Assembly (NCBI RefSeq): GCF_002464935.1
Contig: NZ_NBYY01000013.1
Location: 62,001 to 126,000 of the forward strand
Direction of reading: 5' to 3'
DNA: 64,000 nucleotides
Source: Candidatus Enterovibrio escicola
GTDB lineage: Bacteria; Pseudomonadota; Gammaproteobacteria; Enterobacterales; Vibrionaceae
Below, in pieces: positions 51,101 to 63,629 of the stretch; position 1 is the first letter of the stretch, and every line of letters begins with the position of its first letter. Under the pieces are notes generated by a model. It searched no databases and had not been told where the DNA came from. It saw nothing but the letters and a program-made list of their open reading frames with translations. The position numbers were made by a program, and so were the translations under genes.

Positions 51101-52753
51101 ATGGCTAAGAAATATAAGCAAGTAAAGGCATCACTAGATAGTCTACATCGTATATTTACCGTACCAGAAGCATCGAATTCCAAACTAAGTTCCATTGAGA
51201 AAGCCATTTCTAAAAACCTAAATAGTTTCCTGCAAGATCACGTTCCTTTGATAAATTGTTCACTCACAGACATCGAAAAAGACTTTTGTGATCCGTATAT
51301 TCCTGAACAAACCACATTTGTTTCTGACCACACCGAATTTTTACTGGAAAAGCTGATTGCACAATCTGTCCACACGTCTTCACCACGTTTCATTGGTCAT
51401 ATGACATCGGCGTTGCCCTATTTCTTAATGCCACTTTCAAAAATCATGATAGCCTTGAATCAAAATACGGTTAAGATCGAAACATCTAAAGCCTTTACTC
51501 CTCTTGAACGCCAAGTGCTAGGTATGTTACACAATTTGATATATCAACGTGATGCTAATTTCTATAATAGTTGGATGCACAGCTCTGCACATTCATTAGG
51601 TGCTTTTTGTTCAGGTGGAACCATCGCTAATATCACTGCACTTTGGGTAGCAAGAAACAATCAGCTTAAACCTGAGGGTAATTTCAAAGGTGTAGCTGAA
51701 GAAGGTATTTCACATGCAATGAGGTATTATGGTTATAAAGATTTAGTTGTTTTGGTTTCTGAACGAGGTCATTATTCACTGAAAAAATCCGCGGATATTC
51801 TCGGTATTGGTCAACATTCACTAATCGCTATACCTACCGACGACAACAACCGTATTCACCTAGATAAACTTGAAGCAGTTCTGATTGAGCTCAAAGAAAA
51901 TAACATCAAACCTTTTGCCCTTGTGGGCGTTGCAGGTACTACTGAAACAGGCAATATTGACCCGCTAGACAAAATGGCAGATATTGCTGAACGTGAATGT
52001 ATCCACTTTCATGTTGATGCTGCATGGGGTGGCGCAAGTTTGATGTCGAATAAGCAACGTCCAAAATTAAAAGGCATTGAACGTGCTGACTCAGTCACCA
52101 TTGATGCACATAAACAACTATATGTGCCAATGGGTACGGGTATGGTACTATTTAAAGACCCCTCCTTAGCATCTGCTATCGAACATCATGCCGATTACAT
52201 TCTTCGAAAAAGTTCAAAAGATCTAGGTTGTCATACCCTAGAAGGTTCGAGAAGCGGCATAACCATGTTATTGTTTTTTAGCCTGAAGATTATTGGACGG
52301 CAAGGTTATGAATTGTTGATTGATCAAAGTGTCGATAAAGCCATGTACTTCGCCGAATTAATTAAGCAAAAGGAGGATTTTGAATTAGTAAGCGCCCCTG
52401 AACTTTGTTTGCTGACTTATCGCTACTTACCCACTCTAGCTCGTGAAGCGCTAGCGTTAGCAACATCAGAACAGACCGACCAGATCCACGCTTTACTCAA
52501 TACCTTGACCATCTTCATTCAAAAACGTCAACGAGAAATGGGATATTCTTTTGTGTCACGCACACGGTTGACTCCTTCAAAATGGAACCGACGTCCAACA
52601 GATGTGTTCAGAGTTGTCTTAGCCAATCCGCTTACTACGCATGACATATTAAATGACGTGTTGGAAGAACAAAGAGTTATTGCTCAACAAAGCACCACAG
52701 CATTACCAACATTGATTATCCTAGTAGATTCTATACTCTCGAAATTCAGATAA
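51101..52753 (+). CDS. panP: PLP-dependent aspartate 1-decarboxylase (PanP type) or related group II decarboxylase
   Basis: A 550-residue group II decarboxylase. PLP lysine K338 is in TIDAHKQLYVP; HVDAAWGGASLMS and VAGTTETGNIDP are the cofactor-binding blocks. Length and sequence fit the Vibrio PanP group, which makes beta-alanine for pantothenate in bacteria lacking PanD; a glutamate decarboxylase-like role is the alternative. The gene stands alone, with IS30 scraps on both sides. The leader 50867-51100 is AT-rich with no clear promoter or ribosome binding site. Intact. Confidence 0.82.
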   Translation: MAKKYKQVKASLDSLHRIFTVPEASNSKLSSIEKAISKNLNSFLQDHVPLINCSLTDIEKDFCDPYIPEQTTFVSDHTEFLLEKLIAQSVHTSSPRFIGHMTSALPYFLMPLSKIMIALNQNTVKIETSKAFTPLERQVLGMLHNLIYQRDANFYNSWMHSSAHSLGAFCSGGTIANITALWVARNNQLKPEGNFKGVAEEGISHAMRYYGYKDLVVLVSERGHYSLKKSADILGIGQHSLIAIPTDDNNRIHLDKLEAVLIELKENNIKPFALVGVAGTTETGNIDPLDKMADIAERECIHFHVDAAWGGASLMSNKQRPKLKGIERADSVTIDAHKQLYVPMGTGMVLFKDPSLASAIEHHADYILRKSSKDLGCHTLEGSRSGITMLLFFSLKIIGRQGYELLIDQSVDKAMYFAELIKQKEDFELVSAPELCLLTYRYLPTLAREALALATSEQTDQIHALLNTLTIFIQKRQREMGYSFVSRTRLTPSKWNRRPTDVFRVVLANPLTTHDILNDVLEEQRVIAQQSTTALPTLIILVDSILSKFR

Positions 52754-52884
52754 TAATTAACCTATTGAATACATAACCAGCAGCTTGATCTGGAGATCTC
52801 TCTTTTTAGATTTGAATACAGGTCTATCTTACAAACCTATAAATAACTCTGTGTAGTGGTTTCGTGGGAATCGCCAGTGTGCGT

Positions 52885-53311
52885 AGTACCTCATCGTTCG
52901 TCAGGTGAAATGCATAACTTAGCAGAAAGCAGATAGACTGCAGTACACTCTACACTTTTCGCATCCTCTTTTGAGATGGAGATTTGCATTCCTATATACA
53001 GTTAAATGATGAAAGTCAGTTTTATATTGAACAACGACTGGTTGAGGGTGATTATTTTAGCCAAATTGCTAAAATATTTAACTGTACTCACTTCACTATC
53101 CGCCTGAAAATAAAGTGATATTATTACAGGTAATTTGCACGACGTATACTATCATCGTTTTCATCAAAAAAGGCTAAATAAATTCTCTCAAACGCTATGA
53201 TCTGGTTGGTTATCAGTAGAATCTTAGAGAGAAATAAGAAGTTCATTCATGAGCGTCTCAGCACACATACGTCACTCGATTTGAAAAGACGCGCTTATAC
53301 AGATCTGAGAT
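52885..53311 (+). mobile_element. IS30 N-terminal relic followed by an IS982 right-end scrap
   Basis: The IS30 left end (CGTCAGGTGAAATGCATAAC) is followed by LNDESQFYIEQRLVEGDYFS and QIAKIFNCTHFTI, the helix-turn-helix part, then breaks near 53120. At about 53285-53311 lies an IS982 right terminus (GCGCTTATACAGATCTGAGA). In relatives ihfA follows pheT at this place; I see no trace of it. Confidence 0.65.
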
Positions 53312-53369
53312 TAATCTAGGGCACTTACCATCAATAGTTAGTTTGCTATTTTATTAAAGTGGTGTTGCA

Positions 53370-55757
53370 CTAGTCGCGGAGATTTGCGTTAAACTTGTGA
53401 CCTAATAGTGTTACAACATCTGAAACCGCATTAGAAATATCAGCTTCTTCTAAGGTACGCTCCCCTGATTGAAGTAATAAGGCAATGGCTAAGCTTTTTT
53501 TGCCTTCTTCTACACTCCTACCTTTAAATAGATCAAACAGTCGTGAACTTCTAATAAGTGCATTATCAGTAGCCAAACACGCGCGAACGACTGTTTCTGC
53601 TTCAATTTTATCAGAAACAGTCACGGCAATATCCCGCCGGTTTGAAGGGAACTTAGAGATATCAACAGCTTCTGGAAGAATACGTTGGTTAATAGCGTCC
53701 CACTCTATTTCAAATACGATGGTACGACCGTTCAAACCAAATTTTTTCTCAAGTTTTGGATGTACTGCACCTATGTAACCAACAACTTTCCCGTAAATTT
53801 CAATCTCGGCACTTTGCCCTGTGTGTAGTGCTGGATGTTTAGCAGCCTTGAAATTATATGCCAACTCATTAGCAGTTAGCTTTAAAATAGATTCTAGATC
53901 ACCTTTTAAATCAAAAAAATCAACCAAGTTAGTTGCAATATCCCAATGTTCCTCGGAACGTAACCCAGTAATTACACCTGCCAACATCATATCTTGACGT
54001 ACGCCGGTCTCTGCAGATTCATCAGGGATGAAACACAAACCTGCTTCAAACAGACGTATGCGTGGTTGTTGACGCTTTTGATTATAAACAACTGTGTTCA
54101 ACAAACCTGTCCAGAGACTTAAACGCATAGCGGACATATCAACGGAGATTGGATATGGCAGTATAAGTGCATCAACATCAGGTACGATAAGTTTTTGTTG
54201 TGCTGGATTAACAAAGCTATATGTGATAACTTCGTAGTAACCTCGGTCGACTAGTAGATCACGAATGCGCTTAAGAGGCTGATTTACTTCTTTATGTTCG
54301 TTCATAATGAGGTGCGTGATTGGTACTTGGTTTGGAATATTTTCATAACCGAAAATACGACCTACTTCCTCCACCAAGTCTTCCTCAAGAGATATATCAA
54401 AACGCCATGAAGGAATTTTGGTACTCCAACCTGTAGTTGTTTTTCCTACATCACAGCCCAGCCTCGTCAAAATTTCTACAACTTCATCAGAGGCAATGTG
54501 ATGTCCAAGCAGATTATCCAATTTAGTTCGACGAAGAAGAATTGTTTGTACCTTTGGTAGATACTCTTTCGACTCTTGAGCAACAATATCACCCGCTTCA
54601 CCACCACAGCTCGCAATCAGAAGTTGTGTTGCACGTTCCATGGCGTGGTACTGAAGACTTGTATCAACACCACGTTCGAAACGGTGTGACGAATCAGTGT
54701 ACAAACCATAGCTACGTGCTCGGCCACGAATTGAATCTGGAGTAAAGAAAGCAGCTTCCAGAAAAATATCTTTGGTCTCAGTTTTTACACTTGAAAAGTC
54801 ACCACCAAGGATACCCGCAATTGCCAGCGCTTTATTGTGGTCAGCAATAACTAGCGTATCGTCGTTCAGTTCTACTTCGTTGTTGCCAAGAAGAACTAAT
54901 TTCTCACCTGGCTTCGCCATACGTGCCACAATACCCCCCTCAATTTTAGAGAGATCGAATGCATGCATCGGTTGACCTTGCTCTATCATCACGTAGTTTG
55001 TGATATCAACGATTGGGTCAATAGAGCGAATACGGCTACGCCTCAATTTTTCTTGCATCCACAATGGAGAAGTAACTTTTACGTTGACATTACGAACAAC
55101 ACGTCCCAAGTAACGAAGACAAACTCTGGGTGCTTCGATAGCAATGGAGACTTTATCGTCGATAACTGGTGATATTTTATTAAATTTAGGATCGGTTACT
55201 TCAGCGTGGTTTAGTACACCAACTTCTCGAGCTAACCCTCTGATGCTTAAACAGTCTGCACGGTTTGCAGTCAGTTCAACATTTATACTTACATCGTTTA
55301 GATTGAGGAGTTTTCGTACATCAGTTCCAATTACTGCATCTTTTGGGAGTTCCATTATGCCGTTCGGTTCAATGTCAATACCCAGTTCAGAGAAAGAACA
55401 CAGTATACCGTTTGAGAGTTGACCACATAGTGTTTCTTTTTTGATTTTAGAATCGCCAAGTAAAACAGCACCAACAGGGGCTACAGCTACTTTCAAACCC
55501 AGACGGCAGTTTAATGCCCCACAAACGATGTCTAGCAGCTCTTCGCCAGCCACGTTTACTTTAGTTACACGCAGTTTTTCATTGTCGGGGTGTTGACAGC
55601 ATTCAATTACTTCACCAACAACAACACCAGTAAATTTACCTGCAACAGCTTCAATATCGTCTACTTCCAGACCTGCCATAGTCATTTGCTGAGCAAGTTC
55701 TTCCCTATTTACAGCAGGTTTAATCCATTCTCGAAGCCAAGACTCACTGAATCTCAT
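53370..55757 (-). CDS. pheT: Phenylalanyl-tRNA synthetase beta subunit
   Basis: Beta chain of the alpha2-beta2 enzyme that charges tRNA-Phe. 795 residues, the usual length. N-terminal tRNA-binding domain (residues ~40-150, [20 protein letters not shown]), B3/B4 editing region, B5 domain, catalytic-like core, and C-terminal ferredoxin-like anticodon-binding domain (ending [23 protein letters not shown] at its start). Starts 19 bases after the pheS stop. Intact. Confidence 0.96.
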   Translation of the reverse strand: MRFSESWLREWIKPAVNREELAQQMTMAGLEVDDIEAVAGKFTGVVVGEVIECCQHPDNEKLRVTKVNVAGEELLDIVCGALNCRLGLKVAVAPVGAVLLGDSKIKKETLCGQLSNGILCSFSELGIDIEPNGIMELPKDAVIGTDVRKLLNLNDVSINVELTANRADCLSIRGLAREVGVLNHAEVTDPKFNKISPVIDDKVSIAIEAPRVCLRYLGRVVRNVNVKVTSPLWMQEKLRRSRIRSIDPIVDITNYVMIEQGQPMHAFDLSKIEGGIVARMAKPGEKLVLLGNNEVELNDDTLVIADHNKALAIAGILGGDFSSVKTETKDIFLEAAFFTPDSIRGRARSYGLYTDSSHRFERGVDTSLQYHAMERATQLLIASCGGEAGDIVAQESKEYLPKVQTILLRRTKLDNLLGHHIASDEVVEILTRLGCDVGKTTTGWSTKIPSWRFDISLEEDLVEEVGRIFGYENIPNQVPITHLIMNEHKEVNQPLKRIRDLLVDRGYYEVITYSFVNPAQQKLIVPDVDALILPYPISVDMSAMRLSLWTGLLNTVVYNQKRQQPRIRLFEAGLCFIPDESAETGVRQDMMLAGVITGLRSEEHWDIATNLVDFFDLKGDLESILKLTANELAYNFKAAKHPALHTGQSAEIEIYGKVVGYIGAVHPKLEKKFGLNGRTIVFEIEWDAINQRILPEAVDISKFPSNRRDIAVTVSDKIEAETVVRACLATDNALIRSSRLFDLFKGRSVEEGKKSLAIALLLQSGERTLEEADISNAVSDVVTLLGHKFNANLRD

Positions 55758-55776
55758 TTTTTAATTACTCCAATAC

Positions 55777-56760
55777 TTACCTGAATTGTTTCAGGAAGCG
55801 TAGATCGTTTTCAAAGAACGCACGCAAGTCATGCACGCCATAACGCAGCATGGTCAAACGTTCCACACCCATGCCAAAGGCAAACCCTGAGTATTTTTCA
55901 GGGTCGATGTTGACTGCGTGAAGTACCTGCGGATGCACCATACCGCAACCCAAAACTTCCAGCCATTTATCATTCTTGCCCTTTACGTCTACTTCTGCAG
56001 AAGGCTCAGTGAATGGGAAGTAAGAGGGACGAAAACGTACTTCCAGATCCTCCTCAAAGAAGTTGCACAGAAAATCATGGAGGATGCCTTTTAATTGAGA
56101 GAAGTTTACGTTTTGATCAACCAACAATCCCTCTACCTGATGAAACATTGGAGTGTGTGTTTGGTCGTAGTCGTTACGATAAACACGACCAGGTGCGATG
56201 AAACGCATCTGTGGTTGGTTGTTCTCCATGGTGCGAATTTGAACACCAGAGGTATGCGTACGTAGCATAAGATCATGATTAAAAAAGAAAGTATCATGGT
56301 CAGTACGTGTTGGGTGATCTTTTGTAATGTTCAGTGCATCGAAGTTGTGAAAAGAATCTTCAATTTCCGGACCCGTTTTAACCGAAAAACCCAATTCCCC
56401 AAAGAAACCTTCAATGCGTTCGATAGTACGTGTTAGTGGGTGAATACCACCCTCCTCAATGCGCCGTCCTGGCAGGGTCACGTCAATGGCTTCACCGGAA
56501 AGCTTCAATTCAAGCTCCGAATGCTCAAGCGTGTTTTTACGCTCAGAAATGGCTTGCTTAATAGTTTGTTTGACTTTATTAATTCTCGTACCAGTTTCAT
56601 GGCGCAGGCCAAGTGGTAATTTACCTAATGCTTGAAGTTGCGCTGTCAGTTCAGATTTTTTACCTAGGTGTTGTACACGTACCTCATCTAAGACCACAAC
56701 AGAGTTAGCAGCGTTAATGGCCGATATTGCGTTGAACAGAATGTCCTCTACGCGTTGCAT
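55777..56760 (-). CDS. pheS: Phenylalanyl-tRNA synthetase alpha subunit
   Basis: Catalytic alpha chain for tRNA-Phe. N-terminal coiled coil then class II motifs: motif 2 [20 protein letters not shown], motif 3 [32 protein letters not shown] in between. I start at the ATG 56760 (AGGA 4 bases upstream; MQRVEDIL matches Vibrio PheS), giving 327 residues; an in-frame ATG at 56817 adds 19 residues foreign to the family. Upstream rplT and the pheM leader, usual in relatives, are replaced by IS debris, so the attenuator control of pheST may be lost. Confidence 0.95.
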   Translation of the reverse strand: MQRVEDILFNAISAINAANSVVVLDEVRVQHLGKKSELTAQLQALGKLPLGLRHETGTRINKVKQTIKQAISERKNTLEHSELELKLSGEAIDVTLPGRRIEEGGIHPLTRTIERIEGFFGELGFSVKTGPEIEDSFHNFDALNITKDHPTRTDHDTFFFNHDLMLRTHTSGVQIRTMENNQPQMRFIAPGRVYRNDYDQTHTPMFHQVEGLLVDQNVNFSQLKGILHDFLCNFFEEDLEVRFRPSYFPFTEPSAEVDVKGKNDKWLEVLGCGMVHPQVLHAVNIDPEKYSGFAFGMGVERLTMLRYGVHDLRAFFENDLRFLKQFR

Positions 56761-56859
56761 GGCTTCCTTTATCCACCCTTCTGGGTAGTGTCCTACGAGA
56801 ATAAAAAAGATAGACAAATTTTAGTTTAAGTGCCCTTCATTAGGTGTTGTTGATCTTTG

Positions 56860-57050
56860 CTTTAGAAAACTCGTTCAACAATATAACTTTAGTCATATTA
56901 ACATAAATACCAGTGATATTGTGCTGCCGTAATTTCTTTCGAGATTATCATATATATTTGAAACTGAATGATATTATTTAATTCACTTCAAGGGATTTTT
57001 ATACTAAGGGATCAGTTTATACCACTTTTAGCGATATCTCGCTCATAATT
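56860..57050 (-). mobile_element. IS5-family (IS1031-like) C-terminal relic
   Basis: Similar to 46030-46200: FLKQR-, LERNYGSTISLVFMLI-like and ALETKYDN-like pieces on the minus strand, ending at the IS5 end at 57054. Short and strongly decayed. Confidence 0.45.
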
Positions 57051-57053
57051 TCC

Positions 57054-57345
57054 GGCGTTGTTGATTAAATCAGGTCTATAACGCACTGATCCCAATATTT
57101 GTTACAGTTTTAATTTGTCTGATGGAGCACAAGCATACCGAATCTTATGATATTGTTCATTGTTTTCATATTCGCCAGTGCTTCACCAACTTTAGCAGTG
57201 TAATCACGAAGAGTGAGTGTAGGACCGAGCAACTGCTTATAGCGATCCATTGCTGTTTCAGTTAATGAGTGTTTGTGATAAAGACTGTCCTGTTTACACT
57301 TCGTCAGTTTGTCGTCTTTCAACGCCTTTACTGCTTTACTTTTAA
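57054..57345 (-). mobile_element. IS5-family (IS903-like) C-terminal part, first half of a split copy
   Basis: The right end GGCGTTGTTGATTAAATCAG is at 57054. The transposase C-terminus is readable (HSLTETAMDRYKQLLGPTLT). Homology stops near 57345, where integrase sequence starts; the other end of the element appears at 57925. Confidence 0.72.
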
Positions 57346-57351
57346 CCTGAT

Positions 57352-57830
57352 CCTTAATTGCAGATCTTGTCATTGTGGCGATAAAAACCGGATGTAGAAC
57401 TGGGAAACTACAGAAACTGGAATGGCGAGATGTGATGGAAGATTGTTCACACATAACGCTCGGAGACACGAAGAACTGGCACACAAGGCGAGTTCCTCTT
57501 CTTAATCGTTCGGCTCTGATATATCATGCGTGAACGAAAAGAAAGAGGTCTTCATATGCCGTTTGAAGGACTCTCCGGAGCCAAAATCACAAACAACTGA
57601 AAGAAGATGCGGATGGTTCTAAGCATCAAAAGATGACCCTAAATTTATACCTCACTATAATGCGTTATACATGTGCCACGTGTTTGGTTATGAATGACAC
57701 CCCAAAATTAAAAATTTTACTCTGGCTTGGTCGCTCAATGACCTGCATGGTTAAATGTTACTCTCATCTGAATGTCAAGCATTTTGCTGATGCTGTGACT
57801 TTCCTAGAGGGTTATTTATCGACAGCATAA
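57352..57830 (+). pseudogene. Tyrosine recombinase (phage integrase family) relic
   Basis: Reads KTGCRTGKLQKLEWRDV, HITLGDTKNWHTRRVPLLN, then a TGA at about 57530. Later, from 57633, IMRYTCATCLVMNDTP, LLWLGRS and MVKCYSHLNVKHFADAV end at TAA 57828. These are the box I arginine region, HxxR/GH(H) region and the catalytic-tyrosine end of phage integrases, with the box II histidine and the LLGHS block altered. It indicates a lost prophage or island. I find no att site or cargo. Confidence 0.65.
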
Positions 57831-57924
57831 TGTTACATAAATATTAAAATATTAGGCTGTTACACGTTTATACTATCTAGTAGATTTACTTCATGTTATT
57901 AAGAATTTCTGAAATATAAAACCA

Positions 57925-58148
57925 CGGTAACGATGACTGTGATGTATTAAACAATTCCATGCCTTAATGGCAGCCTCATTTATCTAAAAAGTGACTGAGC
58001 CATTGTTTACTAATGTTTGATTATATTGTTTTCAATTGCTGATCTTGTGCTTGGTCGTTTTCTTCATCACCTCGCGCTTAACTCCATGGTGATCTGATCA
58101 TAGAAATTGCTATTAATTCAGATAGTTGTAGAAATATGCCGGAAGAAC
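57925..58148 (-). mobile_element. IS5-family (IS903-like) N-terminal part, second half of a split copy
   Basis: Minus-strand pieces equivalent to 10351-10520 (MxKTTKHKISN-like, WLSHFLDK-like) up to the left end at 58148. The middle of the element is replaced by the integrase relic. Confidence 0.6.
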
Positions 58149-58228
58149 CTCGTATTTGGAAAATTTTTAATGATTTATAAAATAAAAGTCACGACTTTCC
58201 CCGTATTTTTTATTTCTGAAGTGCTAAT

Positions 58229-59479
58229 TTACATTTGTTCAATCATATCTTGAGCAAACTCAGAACACTTTCGCAAAGTAGCACCCTCCATTAGACGTTC
58301 AAAATCATAAGTTACAGTCTTATTACTGATCGCTTTTTCCATAGAACAAATGATCAGGTCAGCCGCTTCCGACCAATCCATATGACGAAGCATCATCTCT
58401 GCGGACAAGATTAGTGAACCAGGGTTTACTTTGTCCTGACCTGCATATTTGGGCGCCGTGCCGTGTGTAGCTTCAAACAATGCAATACCGTCACCAATGT
58501 TTGCACCAGGGGCTATACCTATGCCACCAACTTGTGCTGCCAGCGCGTCAGAAATATAATCACCATTCAGATTCAGGGTTGCAATCACATCATATTCTGC
58601 TGGGCGCAGCAGAATTTGTTGTAAGAATGCATCCGCAATCGCATCTTTAACAATAATTCTTTTGCCAGTTTTAGGGTTATTGAACACCACCCAAGGACCG
58701 CCATCTAACAATTCAGCACCAAATTCTTTTTTTACTACCTCATAACCCCAATCTCTGAAGGCACCTTCGGTGAACTTCATTATGTTACCCTTATGAACTA
58801 AAGTAAGAGAATCACGATTGTTATCGATAGTATACTGGACTGCCGCCCGAACCAGACGCTTAGTACCTTCTTCTGATACTGGCTTGATACCAATACCACA
58901 CTGATGATCGAACCGGATTTTAGTTACACCCATTTCTTCTTTTAGGAACTTGATCACCTTATCAGCTTCTGCCGTGCCTGCTTTAAACTCAATGCCTGCA
59001 TAGATATCTTCTGAATTTTCACGATAAATAACCATATTAGTCATTTCTGGTCGTTGCAAAGGGGTCGGTACACCATTAAAATAACGAATAGGACGAACAC
59101 ACATATAGAGATCTAATTCTTGACGAAGAGCAACATTCAAAGAGCTGATACCACGACCTACTGGTGTAGTCAGAGGACCTTTAATAGACACTTTGTATTC
59201 ACGAAGAAAGTCTAGAGTTTCAACAGGTAGCCATTCATCTTCACCGTAAACTCGAGTTGATTTTTCACCAGTATAGACTTCCATCCAAGAAATCTTACGG
59301 TTACCACCGTAAGATTTTTCTACTGCAGCATCGACAACTCGGATCATTGCTGGACTAACATCAACACCAATACCATCACCTTCAATGTATGGGATAATTG
59401 GATTGTTAGGAACTACCAACTTACCGCCTTCTATCTCAATCTTCTGACCAATTTCTGGTACCACCACTTTATTTTTCAT
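58229..59479 (-). CDS. icd: Isocitrate dehydrogenase (NADP+)
   Basis: TCA-cycle enzyme converting isocitrate to 2-oxoglutarate and CO2 with NADP+. 416 residues, full length. S113 in [13 protein letters not shown] is the substrate-binding serine that AceK phosphorylates in enterics. R-rich substrate sites (VRPIRYF), Y in [13 protein letters not shown], metal aspartates in [14 protein letters not shown] and [10 protein letters not shown] are all present. AGGTGA lies 5 bases before the ATG. It diverges from rluE, as in E. coli. Confidence 0.97.
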   Translation of the reverse strand: MKNKVVVPEIGQKIEIEGGKLVVPNNPIIPYIEGDGIGVDVSPAMIRVVDAAVEKSYGGNRKISWMEVYTGEKSTRVYGEDEWLPVETLDFLREYKVSIKGPLTTPVGRGISSLNVALRQELDLYMCVRPIRYFNGVPTPLQRPEMTNMVIYRENSEDIYAGIEFKAGTAEADKVIKFLKEEMGVTKIRFDHQCGIGIKPVSEEGTKRLVRAAVQYTIDNNRDSLTLVHKGNIMKFTEGAFRDWGYEVVKKEFGAELLDGGPWVVFNNPKTGKRIIVKDAIADAFLQQILLRPAEYDVIATLNLNGDYISDALAAQVGGIGIAPGANIGDGIALFEATHGTAPKYAGQDKVNPGSLILSAEMMLRHMDWSEAADLIICSMEKAISNKTVTYDFERLMEGATLRKCSEFAQDMIEQM

Positions 59480-59739
59480 TTAATTCACCTCTGTCTGTTT
59501 TTTATTACGTTACCTACCAAACAGAATAATTTTCTGTCGCAAAATGCTTCATTAATATATCAATATTGTGAATCAGGTAATTTTCTCTTTTGTATAACAT
59601 ACCGTAAAAGAATACTGTAAATTCTACAACACACTAATCACATTATTCTATGTATAATACGAAAGCGCATTTTGTAACTAGACCTGATTGATAGCATTCA
59701 ACGACGTTTAAAACAACTTCAGAAAGAGGTGTCAACAAA

Positions 59740-60372
59740 TTGGCTTCCACATTAAAGGCACAACATATTTCACGTGAGTACACTCGCAAAACTGTTCGAG
59801 AAAATAATCCTACACAAATCATTATTTTCAATAAGCCATTCAATACGTTGAGTCAATTTACGGGAAAGTGTGGTGATTCAACATTAGCTGATTTTATTTC
59901 AGTAAGAAATGTGTATGCTGCAGGTCGTCTCGACAAGGACAGCGAAGGTCTGCTTGTGCTGACGAATGACGGTGTTTTGCAAGCGCGTTTAACCCACTCA
60001 AAATTTAAATTACCGAAAACATATTGGGTTCAAATTGAAGGAATTCCCACCAAAGAATCACTAACTCGTTTGCGTAAAGGTGTAAAACTTAATGATGGAT
60101 GGACACTTCCGGCTACTGTTGAATTAATGAATAATCCTGACTTATGGCCACGTAGTCAGCCCATCCGTCATCGTCCCTCAATCCCCACATCGTGGCTTAC
60201 TATTACATTACAAGAAGGCCGTAATAGACAGGTTCGTCGAATGACCGCAGCTGTTGGCTTTCCAACACTTCGTTTGATCCGTTATAGTATTGGTGAATGG
60301 ACAATAAATGGGTTGGAATTAGGCGAATGGCGAAAAACACCCATCACTCCGAAACAATCAAGGCGTGATTAG
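59740..60372 (+). CDS. rluE: 23S rRNA pseudouridine(2457) synthase RluE
   Basis: Makes pseudouridine 2457 in 23S rRNA. No S4 domain; the RsuA-type catalytic aspartate is D65 in [16 protein letters not shown], and [22 protein letters not shown] is the second block. The start is TTG at 59740, with AGAGGT about 10 bases upstream; no ATG fits. 210 residues. The usual neighbour of icd (divergent) and mnmA. Confidence 0.92.
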   Translation: MASTLKAQHISREYTRKTVRENNPTQIIIFNKPFNTLSQFTGKCGDSTLADFISVRNVYAAGRLDKDSEGLLVLTNDGVLQARLTHSKFKLPKTYWVQIEGIPTKESLTRLRKGVKLNDGWTLPATVELMNNPDLWPRSQPIRHRPSIPTSWLTITLQEGRNRQVRRMTAAVGFPTLRLIRYSIGEWTINGLELGEWRKTPITPKQSRRD

Positions 60373-60445
60373 GTTCTCATCTGTATCAAAAAAAGAATTT
60401 CTGTTAAACTTCGCCACCAATCTAATGGGAGCTGGAAATGTCGTT

Positions 60446-61558
60446 ATGTTAGATAGCAGCAAAAAAAAAGTTATTGTTGGTATGTCCGGCGGCGTCGATT
60501 CCTCAGTGTCTGCCTATCTACTGATTCAACAAGGCTTTCAGGTAGAAGGTCTTTTCATGAAAAACTGGGAAGAAGATGATAATGATAAATACTGTTCGGC
60601 ATCGGAAGATCTGGCCGATGCACAAGCCGTTTGTGACAAACTTGGTATTCATATGCATACCATTAACTTTGCTGCTGAATACTGGGATAACGTCTTCGAG
60701 CACTTCTTAACCGAATACAAGGCAGGTCGCACGCCAAATCCAGACATCCTTTGTAACAAAGAGATTAAATTTAAAGCTTTTATGGAGTTTGCAAATGAAG
60801 TACTAGACGCAGATTATATCGCGATGGGTCACTACGTTAGGCGCACCTTCCCTCCTAAAAAAGATACGAAAACACAAATGCTTCGTGGAGTTGATAGCAA
60901 CAAAGATCAAAGTTACTTTTTATACACTCTTAGCCACAAGCAAATTACACGTAGTTTGTTCCCAGTTGGTGGTTTGGAAAAACTTAAAGTCCGGCGCATT
61001 GCTGAAAAGCAAGGCCTGATCACAGCGAACAAGAAAGACTCCACGGGCATTTGCTTTATTGGTAAACGCAAATTTCCAGATTTTTTATCTAAGTACCTAC
61101 CAGCGCAACCAGGTGTAATCGAAACCATAGAAGGTAAAAGTATCGGCGAACATCAAGGATTGATGTATCACACACTTGGTCAGCGAAAAGGTCTATACAT
61201 TGGAGGGCAAAAAGGCGGTGATGGTAACGAAGCAGCTTGGTATGTGGTTGATAAAAACATGGAACGAAATGTCCTAATTGTTGCACAAGGTAACGATCAC
61301 CCTCGATTATACTCGACTAAATTGGTTGCGGGTCAACTTCACTGGATTGACCGTAAAACAATGACGCAACCATTAAAGTCAATCGTAAAAACGCGATACC
61401 GCCAGCAAGACATATCATGTACCATCGAACCTATTGATGGCGACAAAGTCGAAGTTACTTTTGATAAACCGCAAACTGCAGTAACCCCAGGTCAGTCAGC
61501 AGTATTCTATTCTGGTGATATTTGTCTGGGCGGCGGTATAATCGAAACGCGTATTTAA
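60446..61558 (+). CDS. mnmA: tRNA-specific 2-thiouridylase MnmA
   Basis: Adds sulfur to U34 of tRNA-Lys, -Glu and -Gln using ATP. The PP-loop SGGVDS (residues 14-19) and the catalytic cysteines C103 ([12 protein letters not shown]) and C203 ([12 protein letters not shown]) are present. I start at ATG 60446 (370 residues; TGGAAA 7 bases upstream), matching the usual length. In-frame ATGs at 60425 and 60365 are also open; the last would overlap rluE. Followed by hflD after 13 bases. Confidence 0.95.
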   Translation: MLDSSKKKVIVGMSGGVDSSVSAYLLIQQGFQVEGLFMKNWEEDDNDKYCSASEDLADAQAVCDKLGIHMHTINFAAEYWDNVFEHFLTEYKAGRTPNPDILCNKEIKFKAFMEFANEVLDADYIAMGHYVRRTFPPKKDTKTQMLRGVDSNKDQSYFLYTLSHKQITRSLFPVGGLEKLKVRRIAEKQGLITANKKDSTGICFIGKRKFPDFLSKYLPAQPGVIETIEGKSIGEHQGLMYHTLGQRKGLYIGGQKGGDGNEAAWYVVDKNMERNVLIVAQGNDHPRLYSTKLVAGQLHWIDRKTMTQPLKSIVKTRYRQQDISCTIEPIDGDKVEVTFDKPQTAVTPGQSAVFYSGDICLGGGIIETRI

Positions 61559-61571
61559 GGAGCAACTATCA

Positions 61572-62192
61572 GTGGCTACTACTTTGTTTGATCGTACTAT
61601 CGCATTCGCAGGTATCTGTCAAGCCATCAAACTGATTCAGGGAGTAGCTCGTTCAGGCTGTTGTGAGCACAGTGCTCTTAGAATAAGTTTGAACAGCATT
61701 ATAGTCACAAACCCTGCTTCTGCCTTCGAGGTCTTCGGTAAAGAAGAAAACCTCAAATTAGGCTTAAGAACCCTGATTAATGAACTGGATAGCAGGATAA
61801 GTAGTAGCGAACTCACTCGTTATTTAATCAATATTCTTGCACTTGAACGCAAGCTGTCTGGTCGAAGAGACAGTCTTGCGCAATTAGGAAATCACTTGGA
61901 AACCGTCCAACGTCAGATTCAACACATTGACCTTCTTACTGATCAAATGATTAGTAATTTAGCCAGCATTTACCTCGAAATTATCACCCCATTAGGTCCG
62001 CGTATTCAGGTAACTGGTATCCCAGCTCAACTTCAGCAAATAGACGTACAACATAAAATTCGTGCACTCCTGCTGTCGGGTATCCGTAGCGCTGTACTAT
62101 GGCATCAAGTGGGTGGAAAGTATCGCCATCTTATTTTTGGTCGTAAAAAAATGATTGAGCATGCCAAAATCATCTTAACCAGAAATTTATGA
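61572..62192 (+). CDS. hflD: HflD, high-frequency lysogenisation protein homologue
   Basis: A 206-residue membrane-associated protein of the HflD family (in E. coli it binds lambda CII). [21 protein letters not shown] matches the typical N-terminus. GTG start with AAGGAG about 9 bases upstream. Its position between mnmA and purB is the conserved order. Confidence 0.9.
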   Translation: MATTLFDRTIAFAGICQAIKLIQGVARSGCCEHSALRISLNSIIVTNPASAFEVFGKEENLKLGLRTLINELDSRISSSELTRYLINILALERKLSGRRDSLAQLGNHLETVQRQIQHIDLLTDQMISNLASIYLEIITPLGPRIQVTGIPAQLQQIDVQHKIRALLLSGIRSAVLWHQVGGKYRHLIFGRKKMIEHAKIILTRNL

Positions 62193-63584
<1,392 letters not shown>

Positions 63585-63606
63585 TTACAGTTAAACCAAG
63601 CATAAT

Positions 63607-63629
63607 AATCCTCATTTTTTGTGAGGATT
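63607..63629 (+). terminator. Possible weak terminator after purB
   Basis: AATCCTCA and TGAGGATT pair around TTTTTTG, 22 bases beyond the purB stop. The T-run is in the loop and not after the stem, so it is not a classical intrinsic terminator. Confidence 0.35.

Noticed and set aside
57110-57484. 124-codon minus-strand open frame
   Set aside because: It joins the IS5 transposase C-terminus to antisense of the integrase relic; the first half of the frame is not a real protein.
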